A DNA stretch of 64,000 nucleotides from an uncultured Nitrospira sp. (GTDB lineage Bacteria > Nitrospirota > Nitrospiria > Nitrospirales > Nitrospiraceae): the NCBI GenBank assembly GCA_902500995.1, contig CABVSR010000003.1:124001-188000 (forward strand). Reading direction: 5' to 3'. Each line of letters opens with the position of its first letter. The first letter of the stretch is position 1. Below are positions 42,871 through 51,040 of the stretch, piece after piece. The notes under the pieces were generated by a model that was given only the letters and a program-made list of their open reading frames with translations, was not told where the DNA came from and did not search any database. A program made the position numbers and the translations under genes.

Positions 42871-43767
42871 CTAGGGCATTTCCAGCTCGCGCAGTTTGGC
42901 CTCGGCCTGTTCAAGCCAGCGCCGGTTGGCGGGAGTATCGAGTTCGAGGCGAAGGTATTGCCGTAGTTCCTGCGCGGCCTCCATGCGTTGCCCAATGCCG
43001 GCCAGCGCATGCCCCAGGTTGAAGCGGATTTTGGCATCGTTGGGCCGCAGGTGCAGCGCCGTGCGAAACTCACTGATCGCGGCTTCCGGTTGCCGCTTTT
43101 CCATCAGCCCTAGCCCGAGATTGAAGTGCGCGTTCACATCGTTTGGTTGCAGACTGGCAGCGGTGCGATATTCTGCGATCGCCCCGTCGAGATCACCCAG
43201 GGCCTTCAGCGTCACCCCCAGGTTGTTGTGGGCATTCACATCGCTCGGGTTGCGCCGTAACACGGTCCTGAATTCCGCGATGGCCCCGGCCAAATCCCCC
43301 GTTTCCTTGAGCGCCACCCCCAGATCGTTGTGCGTTTTCGGATCATCCGGCTTTAGTCGCAAGGCCTCTTTGAATTCAACCATGGCTGCGTCATGCCGGC
43401 CGGTATCCAGCAGGGTATTGGCCAGGTTCAAGTGTGCGGCAAAGTAGTTCGGTTGCAGTCGAAGCGCATGTTTGAATTCATCGATGGCCTGTCCGAGATC
43501 CCCTTTGAAGACGAAGGCGACGCCCAGGTCGTTGTGCCGCATAGCCTCCGCATCGGTATCGACCGGCTGTTGGATCTTCTCGGTGGTGGAAAGAATTTGC
43601 TCCTCCTCCAGAACAGGGGAGCCGGGTAGCGCGGATTGCGCCGCGGGGCTGTCCTGCGAAGCGGAAAAGGCCGGCGGAGCAAAAGGAAGGGCAAGGCCCA
43701 CGATGAGCCATAAACATGCAGGGTATCTGTGGCGTAGCAGTATCTGACTGCGAGCACCGTCTCGCAT
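42871..43767 (-). CDS. Exported TPR-repeat protein
   Basis: Predicted periplasmic protein of 298 residues. A signal peptide (about 15-40) is followed by six or so canonical TPR units in register (about 75-285), each like NDLGVALKETGDLAGAIAEF or FNLGLGLMEKRQPEAAISEF. The repeats are strikingly regular, which suggests recent internal duplication. I chose the ATG at 43767 with GGAGG upstream. It lies about 190 bases after the outer-membrane factor gene on the same strand, so it may be part of the exporter transcript. Confidence 0.8.
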   Translation of the reverse strand: MRDGARSQILLRHRYPACLWLIVGLALPFAPPAFSASQDSPAAQSALPGSPVLEEEQILSTTEKIQQPVDTDAEAMRHNDLGVAFVFKGDLGQAIDEFKHALRLQPNYFAAHLNLANTLLDTGRHDAAMVEFKEALRLKPDDPKTHNDLGVALKETGDLAGAIAEFRTVLRRNPSDVNAHNNLGVTLKALGDLDGAIAEYRTAASLQPNDVNAHFNLGLGLMEKRQPEAAISEFRTALHLRPNDAKIRFNLGHALAGIGQRMEAAQELRQYLRLELDTPANRRWLEQAEAKLRELEMP

Positions 43768-43959
43768 GGGAGGCTTCCTCCGAGAGGTCACAGGGGTACA
43801 AACGTGAAATGGCGGGCCGGCGCCTGGCCCGCCTGCTGATCGAGGCTGCGGCATCGCACATCGTCAGATAGCCCGATCCTGCCTGAAAATTCAAGCTGAA
43901 AGTCCACCATGCAGCGGTGGCCGTCCGATCGATGTCGAGAGAAAGGGAAGCGGAGAGCC

Positions 43960-45477
43960 TCACGGTGCCTGCGGTCTCGACGCGGGAGCGGTGGTGTGGC
44001 CGGAAGGCTGCTGCCATCCGCCGCCGAGCGCTTTGTAGAGGCTCACCATATCGGTCAGCCGCGCCCGTTCCGTTTGCGCCAATTGTGTCTCTGCCGCCAG
44101 CATCGTCCGCTGGGCGTCCAGGACATCCAGGTAGTTCACCAACCCCTTGCGGTAGCGGACTTCCGCTAATCCGACAGCAGCGGTGGCGGCGATGGCTTGT
44201 TCACGCTGGCGCGTCAGTTGTTCGGCGCGAGATTGGATCGACACCAGGAGGTCGGCCACTTCACGAAAGGCGAGCAGGATGGTCTGCTGGTAATTTTCCA
44301 GCAATTGTTGATAGCGCGATTCCGCCGCATCCAGCCTGGCGACATTGGTGCCGCCGAGAAAGATGGGCAAGGTCACCGACGGGCCGATGCTGAAGTTCGC
44401 GCTGTTGCCCGTGAACCAGTTAGCGAACTCGACGCTTTGCAGCCCGCCCTGGCCGGTGATGGAAAAGGTGGGGAAAAAATAGGCTCGCGCTTGGCCGATA
44501 CGAGCATTGGCGGCCATGAGAGTAGCCTCGGCCTGCAGAATATCGGGCCGCCGTTCCAGCAACTGAGAGGGGAGACCGATGGGAATGTCCGGTTGAATGA
44601 TCACTTTCCGTAACGAGACCGGCGCCAAGACCAGGCTGCCCGGCGCCGAGCCGGTCAACACCTCCAGGCGATGCAATTCAACCGTGCGGAGGCGCGTCAA
44701 CTCAGGAATTTGTCCCGCGCTCTCAGCGACCAGGACTTCCGTCCGCTTGACATCCAGGTCTGAGGCCAACCCCACCGACGCACGTTTGGTGATGATGTCC
44801 AATGAATCCCGGCGCAGGGCCAGCGCGTGCCGCGCGATGTCGATCTGTTCGTCCAACTCGCGAATCCGGAAATACGCCTGGCCGACATCTCCGATCAGGG
44901 TCAGGGCGATCGCGCGCGCATCCTGTTCGATCGCCTGCGCATCGGCAGAGGCGGCTTCCATGCCGCGGCGGATCCGGCCCCACACATCGAGTTCCCAGCG
45001 CAGGTCGGCCGCTGCGTTCCAGAGGTCGAAGCTGCTGCCGGGAGTGGCAAAGACTTGCGGGCCCGGTTGCTGGGCCGTCGCCAGTCCTAGTCCAGCCAGG
45101 GTGTTTTTGGAGATGGAAATATTGGTGTAACTCGACTGCACATTCACTTGGGGATAGCGTCCCGCGCCGGCCGTCGTGACCGCCGCCCGTCCTTCGATCA
45201 CGCGAGAGACCGCCCGGCGCACATCATGATTCTGTGCGAGCGCGCGCTCCACGAATTGTGTCAGTTCCTCGTTCCGGAACGCGCGCCACCAGTCGGCTTC
45301 CGGCTCGTTGCCGGAGGCGCCGGCGGACAGCGGACCGGGGGCGGCATGTGTCCAGTCCGGAGGCGTTTCAATCGGCGGGCGTGTATAGGCCGGGCCCTGC
45401 AGGCAACCGGACAAGCCCAGCGCCAGCGTCACCAGGACCGCGGAGGCAGCGTTGGCTCGGAAGGCGAGGCGTTTCAT
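43960..45477 (-). CDS. Outer-membrane efflux lipoprotein, NodT/OprM family
   Basis: TolC-like outer-membrane channel of 505 residues. The signal peptide ends LSGC with lipidated Cys25, followed by GPAYTRPPIETPPDW, the usual N-terminus of NodT-type factors. Two OEP repeats with ERRPDILQAEATLMAANARIG and KGLVNYLDVLDAQRTML are diagnostic. It overlaps the adaptor gene by ATGA, so channel, adaptor and ABC transporter form one tripartite exporter. RND-linked OprM is the usual partner type; here the inner-membrane pump is ABC-type. Confidence 0.92.
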   Translation of the reverse strand: MKRLAFRANAASAVLVTLALGLSGCLQGPAYTRPPIETPPDWTHAAPGPLSAGASGNEPEADWWRAFRNEELTQFVERALAQNHDVRRAVSRVIEGRAAVTTAGAGRYPQVNVQSSYTNISISKNTLAGLGLATAQQPGPQVFATPGSSFDLWNAAADLRWELDVWGRIRRGMEAASADAQAIEQDARAIALTLIGDVGQAYFRIRELDEQIDIARHALALRRDSLDIITKRASVGLASDLDVKRTEVLVAESAGQIPELTRLRTVELHRLEVLTGSAPGSLVLAPVSLRKVIIQPDIPIGLPSQLLERRPDILQAEATLMAANARIGQARAYFFPTFSITGQGGLQSVEFANWFTGNSANFSIGPSVTLPIFLGGTNVARLDAAESRYQQLLENYQQTILLAFREVADLLVSIQSRAEQLTRQREQAIAATAAVGLAEVRYRKGLVNYLDVLDAQRTMLAAETQLAQTERARLTDMVSLYKALGGGWQQPSGHTTAPASRPQAP

Positions 45478-46466
45478 TTCGGTGGCACCTCATCAGCGCG
45501 TTCGCCGACCTGTGCCGGCGCCTGATCAGAAGGTTGTGCCCGTTCAATGAACACATCGACCTGTTGGCCCGCATACACGGGGAAGGCCGGGCGGTCGAAC
45601 CGGTAGATGAGTTGAAGCACGCGCGTATCGACCCGTTCGTTGTTGTCGCCGGTCAGCGACTTCTTGGGGACGATGTAGGGCTCAATGCGAACGAAGGTCA
45701 GCGGAATGGCCTGTGCCGTGTGGCCTTTCAAGTAGGCCACGGCGGGTCGCTGCGGAGCTACAAGCGGCGCGTTGACCTCGTCTACTTCCGCGCGTACCTG
45801 CAATTGTTGCAGATCTCCCAGGAGCATCAGCGGCTCGGTGGCGCCGATTGTCAGCGCGAACTCCCCCGCGCGGATATTCACCTGGAGGATCGTGCCGGCG
45901 CGCGGCGCGCGAACGGTCAGGCGATCGAGGAGCAGCCGCGTTTCGTCGCGTTGCGCGATGACCTGTTTCAGCGCAGCCTCAAAACGGCCCATGGCCCGTT
46001 TCGCCATTTCCGCCGCATACCAGGTGCGTTTGACATCGTCGTCGCTGACGGCCCGGCTGTCCCGAACGGATTTCAACCGCTTGAATTGCGTCTCGAGATC
46101 GCCGATGCGATATTTTTGCTCTTCCATCTGCGCTTCTGCCGGTGGAATGGCTGCCTCCCGCGCCACGAGCTGGGCGCGAAGGTCTCGATCGTCCAGCTGT
46201 AGAAGGGGATCGCCCTCTCGTACCCGGTCGCCGACCGCAACGAAGACCTTGGTCACCAGCCCCGCAGCGGGCGGGCCAATACGCACATTCTCATGCGCCG
46301 CTTCGATAATGCCGCTGGCTGCGACGGTCGTGGCATAGGGTGAGCGCGGCGGTTCCACGATCGGTGTCGGCATGGGGGCGGTTTTGCCTGCCGTCAGGAC
46401 TGACCAGGCGGCAAATGCCGCGCACACGAGCGCGAGCCAGATACTGACACGATTGAGAATCATCAT
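45474..46466 (-). CDS. Periplasmic adaptor (HlyD/DevB-type membrane fusion protein)
   Basis: Membrane-anchored adaptor of 330 residues. One N-terminal helix (about 6-26), a lipoyl half (VAASGIIEAAHENVRIGPP), an alpha-hairpin (about 105-180), the second lipoyl half (VRAPRAGTILQVNIRAGE) and a beta-barrel are visible in order. The second lipoyl half and VDEVNAPLV suit the MacA/DevB group that pairs with ABC transporters. Overlaps with its neighbours on both sides indicate translational coupling. Confidence 0.88.
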   Translation of the reverse strand: MMILNRVSIWLALVCAAFAAWSVLTAGKTAPMPTPIVEPPRSPYATTVAASGIIEAAHENVRIGPPAAGLVTKVFVAVGDRVREGDPLLQLDDRDLRAQLVAREAAIPPAEAQMEEQKYRIGDLETQFKRLKSVRDSRAVSDDDVKRTWYAAEMAKRAMGRFEAALKQVIAQRDETRLLLDRLTVRAPRAGTILQVNIRAGEFALTIGATEPLMLLGDLQQLQVRAEVDEVNAPLVAPQRPAVAYLKGHTAQAIPLTFVRIEPYIVPKKSLTGDNNERVDTRVLQLIYRFDRPAFPVYAGQQVDVFIERAQPSDQAPAQVGERADEVPPK

Positions 46467-47215
46467 GCGGTCGCCTCTGCGTGAATGGGATGGACGCCCA
46501 CAATGCGGCCGTCCGTGAGTTCCGCCATCCGGTCCCCGAAGTGAAAGACCCGGCTGTCGTGGGTGACGACGATGACGCAGCGGCCCGGCACTCGCCCGAC
46601 ATCGCGAATCAACTCCATGATTTTCTGGCCGTTCGGCCCGTCAAGGGCGGCGGTCGGTTCGTCGCACACCAACAGCTGCGGATCGTTGACCAATGCGCGG
46701 GCGACGGCGACGCGTTGCTGCTGTCCGCCGGACAAATTGCGCGGCAGAAATTCGGTACGATCGCCGAGCCCCACGCGTTCCAGCATCATGCGCCCGCGCG
46801 CGATGGCCTCCTGCCGGCCGGTGCCTTGAATCAAGAGCGGGATGGCGACATTTTCCGCTGCCGTCAGCGCGGGCAGGAGATTGAATTGTTGAAAGACAAA
46901 TCCCATCCGGTGGCCACGGAAGCTGGTTCGCGTGCCCGGTGCCATCTTGGTGAGCGACGCGCCCAGTACGTCAAGGTCGCCGGAATCGATATCGAGAATG
47001 CCGGCAATGGCCGACAGCAAGGTGGTCTTGCCCCCGCCGGATTCTCCGACCAGGAGCAATAATTCGCCGAAGTACACATCGAGGTCGATGCCCTTGAGCA
47101 CCGTCACGCTGGTCTCCCCCGTTCCGAAGGATTTCACCAGGCCTCGCACCTGTACTGCCACGGAAGGATGAACCGTATCCGGCGTCGCCGCGCCCTTGTC
47201 TAGAGGAGTATCCAT
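46463..47215 (-). CDS. ABC transporter ATP-binding protein, MacB/LolD/DevA type
   Basis: Cytoplasmic ATPase of 250 residues. Walker A GESGGGKTT, signature LSGGQQQRVAVARAL, Walker B LLVCDEPTAALD and His switch VTHDSRV are intact. GLVKSFGTGETSVTVLKGID and GFVFQQFNLLPALTAAENV are typical of the LolD/MacB group, which drives mechanotransmission exporters rather than substrate channels. It starts 5 bases after the permease. Confidence 0.92.
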   Translation of the reverse strand: MDTPLDKGAATPDTVHPSVAVQVRGLVKSFGTGETSVTVLKGIDLDVYFGELLLLVGESGGGKTTLLSAIAGILDIDSGDLDVLGASLTKMAPGTRTSFRGHRMGFVFQQFNLLPALTAAENVAIPLLIQGTGRQEAIARGRMMLERVGLGDRTEFLPRNLSGGQQQRVAVARALVNDPQLLVCDEPTAALDGPNGQKIMELIRDVGRVPGRCVIVVTHDSRVFHFGDRMAELTDGRIVGVHPIHAEATA

Positions 47216-47220
47216 TCACA

Positions 47221-48351
47221 TCACCGGAAGACGATTGCTGGTTCGAGTCGCGCGAGTTTGGTAATGCTGATCACGGCCGAGAGGGTGCAGATGCCCAACA
47301 GCGCCACCAGCACCAGGACCAACAACTGCCATGTTTCAACGAAGGGCAAGCCTCCCCCGGAAGCGGAAAGAAATCCAAACGCCGTCGCCAGCCCGATGCC
47401 GACGCCATACCCGGTCAAGCCCACGGTGAAGGCTTGCAGCAGGATCATTCGCGCGAGGGTGAACGTGGAGGCGCCCATGGCTTTCAGGGCGCCGAACTGT
47501 TTCAGGTTTTCGACTGTAAACAGGTAGAACGTCTGCCCGGCGATGGCCATGCCGACCACGAAACCCAGCGCGATCGTCGTGCCGAAGTTAATGCCGATTC
47601 CGGTATTTTTCAGCACCCAGCTGATCGTCTTCCACCCGAAGTCTTCAGCGCTGAATGCGCCGAGTCCCGTGTGTTCGTGGATGCGGGCGGTGACCTCTGC
47701 GACGGAATCTCCCTCCTTGGCTTTGGCGAGTACGTACGACAGGGTCCGGCGCTCACGCGGCACATAACGGATGGCGCGGTCGTAGGTGGTATACACCACC
47801 GGAATGTTCGTGAAACTTTTTTGTGTCTTGGCAATCGCTACCACCCGGGCCAACTTGTCATTCAACTCAAAGAGCGTGCCGATTCCGATGACCGAGGGGC
47901 CGCCCATCCGTTCCACGGCCCATTGATCGAGCACGACGGCATCCGGTTCAAGAATGTCTTCAAACCGCCCTTCGAGGAGTTCCGCGGGACGGCCGATGAG
48001 TGTGGGGGCGTCCAATCCGGTCAGGGTGATCTGGTGGTAATCCCCGTTGGAGAGGCGAGCCCGTAAGACGCCTTTGTAAAGGGGAACGGCCCACTCCACG
48101 CCGGGGACGCTCCGCACGCGGTCCACCGCGGTATCGGCAATCGGTTTGACTTCGTCGACCTGCCCGATTCCGGGGTCGGTGACCCAGATCGGCACATTGA
48201 TGTTGCTGATACTGGATTGCGACCACATCATGAGGCCCCAGAAAATCGATCCTTGCTGCACGATCAGCATGACCGCAAAGGTCAGCCCGCAGAGCAGCAT
48301 GAGGTATTTCGCCCGATCGCCGAACAGCATTCGGAGCGCCACGTAATTCAT
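47221..48351 (-). CDS. FtsX/MacB-fold ABC permease, DevC-like
   Basis: Inner-membrane permease of 376 residues with four membrane helices: one near residues 17-40 and three in the C-terminal half (about 250-365). A large periplasmic domain lies between. MNYVALRMLFGDRAKYLMLL resembles the N-terminus of DevC, the permease of the cyanobacterial glycolipid exporter DevBCA. Together with the downstream ATPase, adaptor and outer-membrane factor it gives a complete DevBCA/MacAB-TolC-like system. It overlaps the upstream small gene by ATGA. Confidence 0.88.
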   Translation of the reverse strand: MNYVALRMLFGDRAKYLMLLCGLTFAVMLIVQQGSIFWGLMMWSQSSISNINVPIWVTDPGIGQVDEVKPIADTAVDRVRSVPGVEWAVPLYKGVLRARLSNGDYHQITLTGLDAPTLIGRPAELLEGRFEDILEPDAVVLDQWAVERMGGPSVIGIGTLFELNDKLARVVAIAKTQKSFTNIPVVYTTYDRAIRYVPRERRTLSYVLAKAKEGDSVAEVTARIHEHTGLGAFSAEDFGWKTISWVLKNTGIGINFGTTIALGFVVGMAIAGQTFYLFTVENLKQFGALKAMGASTFTLARMILLQAFTVGLTGYGVGIGLATAFGFLSASGGGLPFVETWQLLVLVLVALLGICTLSAVISITKLARLEPAIVFR

Positions 48352-48773
48352 TCGCCCCCCTCGCCCGCCTTGTGATTCGGGGCAAAGGCCATCACGAGAG
48401 GCGTCTGAGGAAGCCGGATTTGATCATGGCGGTGAAAGAACAAGGTGCAGATTCTGGCGATCGGGCAACCTTGGTGCAGAGCAACCGTCCAAAACCGCCG
48501 CACATGTTGGCCATCGGGCTGCTGCACTTCGTCCAGTAGGCGCAAGGGGCCGGGAAACGGAGTGGAGAAGGTAATGCCCATGGGCGCGAACCGCTCGGCA
48601 AGTCCTTCGGTCAGAAAGTCCAGGATGTCGCCGCACCAGGAGAAGCGGCGGCCGTCGCTGCTGGCCTCCCCTGAGGGAGTCAACTGGCGTTGCCGCTCCG
48701 CGACATGGGCCTCGATTTCACGGGTGACTGATTCGGGCGTGGGCCGTATGGCGGTGGAACTCATATCAGACAT
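48348..48773 (-). CDS. Hypothetical protein, first gene of the exporter operon
   Basis: Protein of 141 residues (138 if the second ATG at 48764 is used), no family recognised. It has no signal peptide or membrane segment. A helical N-terminus (ESVTREIEAHVAERQRQL) is followed by SWCGDILDFLTEGLAERF and a beta-rich C-terminal half with GCPIARICTLFFHRHDQIRL. Neither ATG has a Shine-Dalgarno. A near-consensus sigma54 promoter ends 4 bases before the first ATG, so the message may be leaderless or start at 48764. It is coupled to the permease gene by ATGA, which suggests a cytoplasmic regulator or substrate-handling role. Confidence 0.7.
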   Translation of the reverse strand: MSDMSSTAIRPTPESVTREIEAHVAERQRQLTPSGEASSDGRRFSWCGDILDFLTEGLAERFAPMGITFSTPFPGPLRLLDEVQQPDGQHVRRFWTVALHQGCPIARICTLFFHRHDQIRLPQTPLVMAFAPNHKAGEGGE

Positions 48774-48776
48774 GAG

Positions 48777-48793
48777 AGCAGGGTCGGTGCCAG
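48777..48793 (-). promoter_or_regulatory. Sigma54 (-24/-12) promoter of the exporter operon
   Basis: On the minus strand the sequence is CTGGCACCGACCCTGCT. It matches the sigma54 consensus YTGGCACGRNNNTTGCW at all defined positions but two, with GG and GC correctly spaced by 10 bases. The transcription start is predicted near 48766, next to the ATG at 48764. A sigma54 activator gene and its likely binding palindrome lie just upstream. Confidence 0.72.
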
Positions 48794-48921
48794 CGCGATT
48801 GCTCCGGCCTTGTCACGGCGTATCATGTCGAAATGTCGATGAAATTGAGGAAGTCCAGGATCTACATGAGGACTTTATCTCTAATGGTATCTGCCGAGAT
48901 GTTGGCAGGGCGTGATGAGGT

Positions 48922-48937
48922 TGCCCATATACGGGCA
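48922..48937. promoter_or_regulatory. Palindrome TGCCC-N6-GGGCA, upstream activator site candidate (copy 1)
   Basis: TGCCCATATACGGGCA lies immediately after the activator gene's stop codon and about 135 bases upstream of the sigma54 promoter, a typical enhancer distance. It differs at one base from the copy at 50975-50990. Confidence 0.65.
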
Positions 48938-48938
48938 T

Positions 48939-50999
48939 TTACAGGGCATGTTTCGGGGGCCGACTGATCTCGAGTTTTTTCATGCGGTGTTGCAGAGTCG
49001 ACCGTTTCATGCCTAACTTTTCGGCGGCTCCCTGTTTTCCTGCCACGATCCAGTTGGCGCGCACCAAGACATCCAAGATGTGCGCCCGCTCTGCCTCCGC
49101 CAAGGTGCGAGGCGTACTGGTCCGTTCATGGCTGAGACCGAGTCCATCGAGTTCATCGATGGTAAGGGCGGATCCCCTGCTGACAATGACCGCGCGTTCC
49201 ATGAGATGTTCCAGTTCGCGGACATTCCCTGGCCAATCGTAGGCGGAGAGCGCCTTCAGAGCGGCGCTGTGAATGCGTGTAACCGGCTTCCGGTGGCGAA
49301 GACCATATTTGTGGGCAAAGTGGCGGGCAAGCAGCGGGATATCGTCGCGGCGCTCCCTCAAGGGCGGCAGGCGCAGCGGGAATACATTCAGGCGATAGAA
49401 CAGGTCGGCACGAAACGCGCCGCGTTTGATGGCTTGTTCCAGATCGACATTCGTCGCCGCCAGCACCCGCACGTCCACGCGGATGGTGTGGCCCCCACCG
49501 AGCCGGTTGAACTCCTGCGCTTCCAACACGCGCAGCAGTTTCATCTGGACATCGATGGGCAATTCACCGACTTCATCGAGAAAGATCGTGCCGCCGTGGG
49601 CGAGTTCGAACCGGCCCAGCTTGCGGGCCGTCGCGCTGGTGAAGGCGCCCTTTTCGTGGCCGAACAATTCGGATTCGATCAGCGTCGGCGGGAGTGCCGC
49701 ACAGTTGACGGTGATGAGCGCCTTCTGCCGGCGGGGCGACAACCGATGGATGGCCTGGGCCACCAATTCTTTGCCGGTTCCGGTTTCTCCGGTGATCAGC
49801 ACGGTGGAATCCGTCGGCGCAACCATTTCGATCGCCTTGAGTGATTTCTGAAGCGCGGGGCTGTCACCAACCAGGCTTTTCAGATCCAGCGAGGCGCCCA
49901 TCTCTTCGCGCAGGTACACGTTTTCCTGCTCCAGTTGATCCTTGAGTTGCCGGATCTGGTCATAGGCCGAGAGATTGGCGATGGCATGGGACAGGTGGAA
50001 ACCGATTTGTTCGGTCAGCGCCAGGTCGCGCTCGGAAAAGGCGTTGCGCCTGGTGCTGCCGAGAGCGAGGAAACCATAGGGTGCTCCATGGACGATGAGG
50101 GGGCACAACATGGCGGACAGCACTCCGAGTGATTCGAAATAACGGTGTTCGGCAAAGCGGTCCTGATTGTGACCGGTGAGCAGCAGCGGTTTGCCTGTCG
50201 CGAGAATTTCGGCTGCGGCCAGCTGCTCGAATGGAAATTGCCGCAAGACCTCCTCGTCGATATCGACCCCCTCGCAGGCAACGATATCGAACCACCGGTT
50301 GTGCGGTTCGCCGACAAACCGCACGAGGCCGATGACGTCATGGTGGATGACTTTGCGCAGGATCGGTTGAATCGAATGGATCAGGTTGTCGAGCGTGATC
50401 GTGCCCAGAACGACCTGATTGTTGATGGCCACCAGTGTGTCCCGTTCTTCAGCCGCGAGCACGGCCGCCAGGACCGGGGCGATATGCCGGCTCAACATAT
50501 CCAGAGAGAGTCGGTCATCCTCAGAGAAGGCTCCCGGTTTTCCCGGCGCGACAGCGGCGATGATTGCCAGCGTCTTGGCGGTAGCGCCTGCCGCGGATTC
50601 GGACCGCAGGCTGATCGGCGAGACGAGCACAGATGTGGCCTTGCCGATGCCTGGCGCGATTGCCCGGGCTTCGGACCAGAGGGAGCGGCTGACATCCTCT
50701 GTCACAATCGCGTGCCCGGCAAGGACCGCGGCTTCCTTTATGGTGCCGGCAGCGGGTAATTGCGCGATGGGGTACGCGGGAGAAGCCGGGTTGCGCAAGC
50801 TTTCCGAGACGGGCGAAAACGCAGCCGTCGTTTCACTGTAGAGATAGAGGCCGATCATCTCACAGCGCAACAGGCGGGTGAGTTCACCCTGCAGTCGTTC
50901 ATCGAACTGGCGGAGGGTTTTGGCTTGGAGCAACGTGCTCAGAATCGGAAACCAGTCACCTCTGGCTGGGAGTGTGCCCATATGCGGGCACTCTAACAT
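48939..50999 (-). CDS. Sigma54-dependent transcriptional activator, FhlA-like (GAF-GAF-AAA+-Fis)
   Basis: Enhancer-binding protein of about 686 residues. Two GAF-type sensor domains (about 15-165 and 185-340) are followed by a linker helix, the AAA+ domain (about 370-600) with ITGETGTGKELVAQAIH, FLDEVGELP and R-fingers, and a Fis-type HTH (about 640-686; LGMKRSTLQHRMKKLEI). The sigma54-contacting loop reads GAFTSA (451-456) in place of the usual GAFTGA. ATG codons at 50999 and 50981 are possible starts; a longer frame to 51161 looks spurious. It probably activates the exporter operon downstream. The signal sensed by the GAF domains is unknown. Confidence 0.9.
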   Translation of the reverse strand: MLECPHMGTLPARGDWFPILSTLLQAKTLRQFDERLQGELTRLLRCEMIGLYLYSETTAAFSPVSESLRNPASPAYPIAQLPAAGTIKEAAVLAGHAIVTEDVSRSLWSEARAIAPGIGKATSVLVSPISLRSESAAGATAKTLAIIAAVAPGKPGAFSEDDRLSLDMLSRHIAPVLAAVLAAEERDTLVAINNQVVLGTITLDNLIHSIQPILRKVIHHDVIGLVRFVGEPHNRWFDIVACEGVDIDEEVLRQFPFEQLAAAEILATGKPLLLTGHNQDRFAEHRYFESLGVLSAMLCPLIVHGAPYGFLALGSTRRNAFSERDLALTEQIGFHLSHAIANLSAYDQIRQLKDQLEQENVYLREEMGASLDLKSLVGDSPALQKSLKAIEMVAPTDSTVLITGETGTGKELVAQAIHRLSPRRQKALITVNCAALPPTLIESELFGHEKGAFTSATARKLGRFELAHGGTIFLDEVGELPIDVQMKLLRVLEAQEFNRLGGGHTIRVDVRVLAATNVDLEQAIKRGAFRADLFYRLNVFPLRLPPLRERRDDIPLLARHFAHKYGLRHRKPVTRIHSAALKALSAYDWPGNVRELEHLMERAVIVSRGSALTIDELDGLGLSHERTSTPRTLAEAERAHILDVLVRANWIVAGKQGAAEKLGMKRSTLQHRMKKLEISRPPKHAL
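50975..50990. promoter_or_regulatory. Palindrome TGCCC-N6-GGGCA (copy 2)
   Basis: TGCCCATATGCGGGCA overlaps codons 4-9 of the activator gene and includes its second ATG at 50981. The near identity with copy 1 at the other end of the gene suggests that the activator binds both, giving autoregulation here. Confidence 0.6.
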
Positions 51000-51040
51000 G
51001 TCTCGCTGTCGATGGGAAAGCAGCGCAGGGGCATGCGTCG

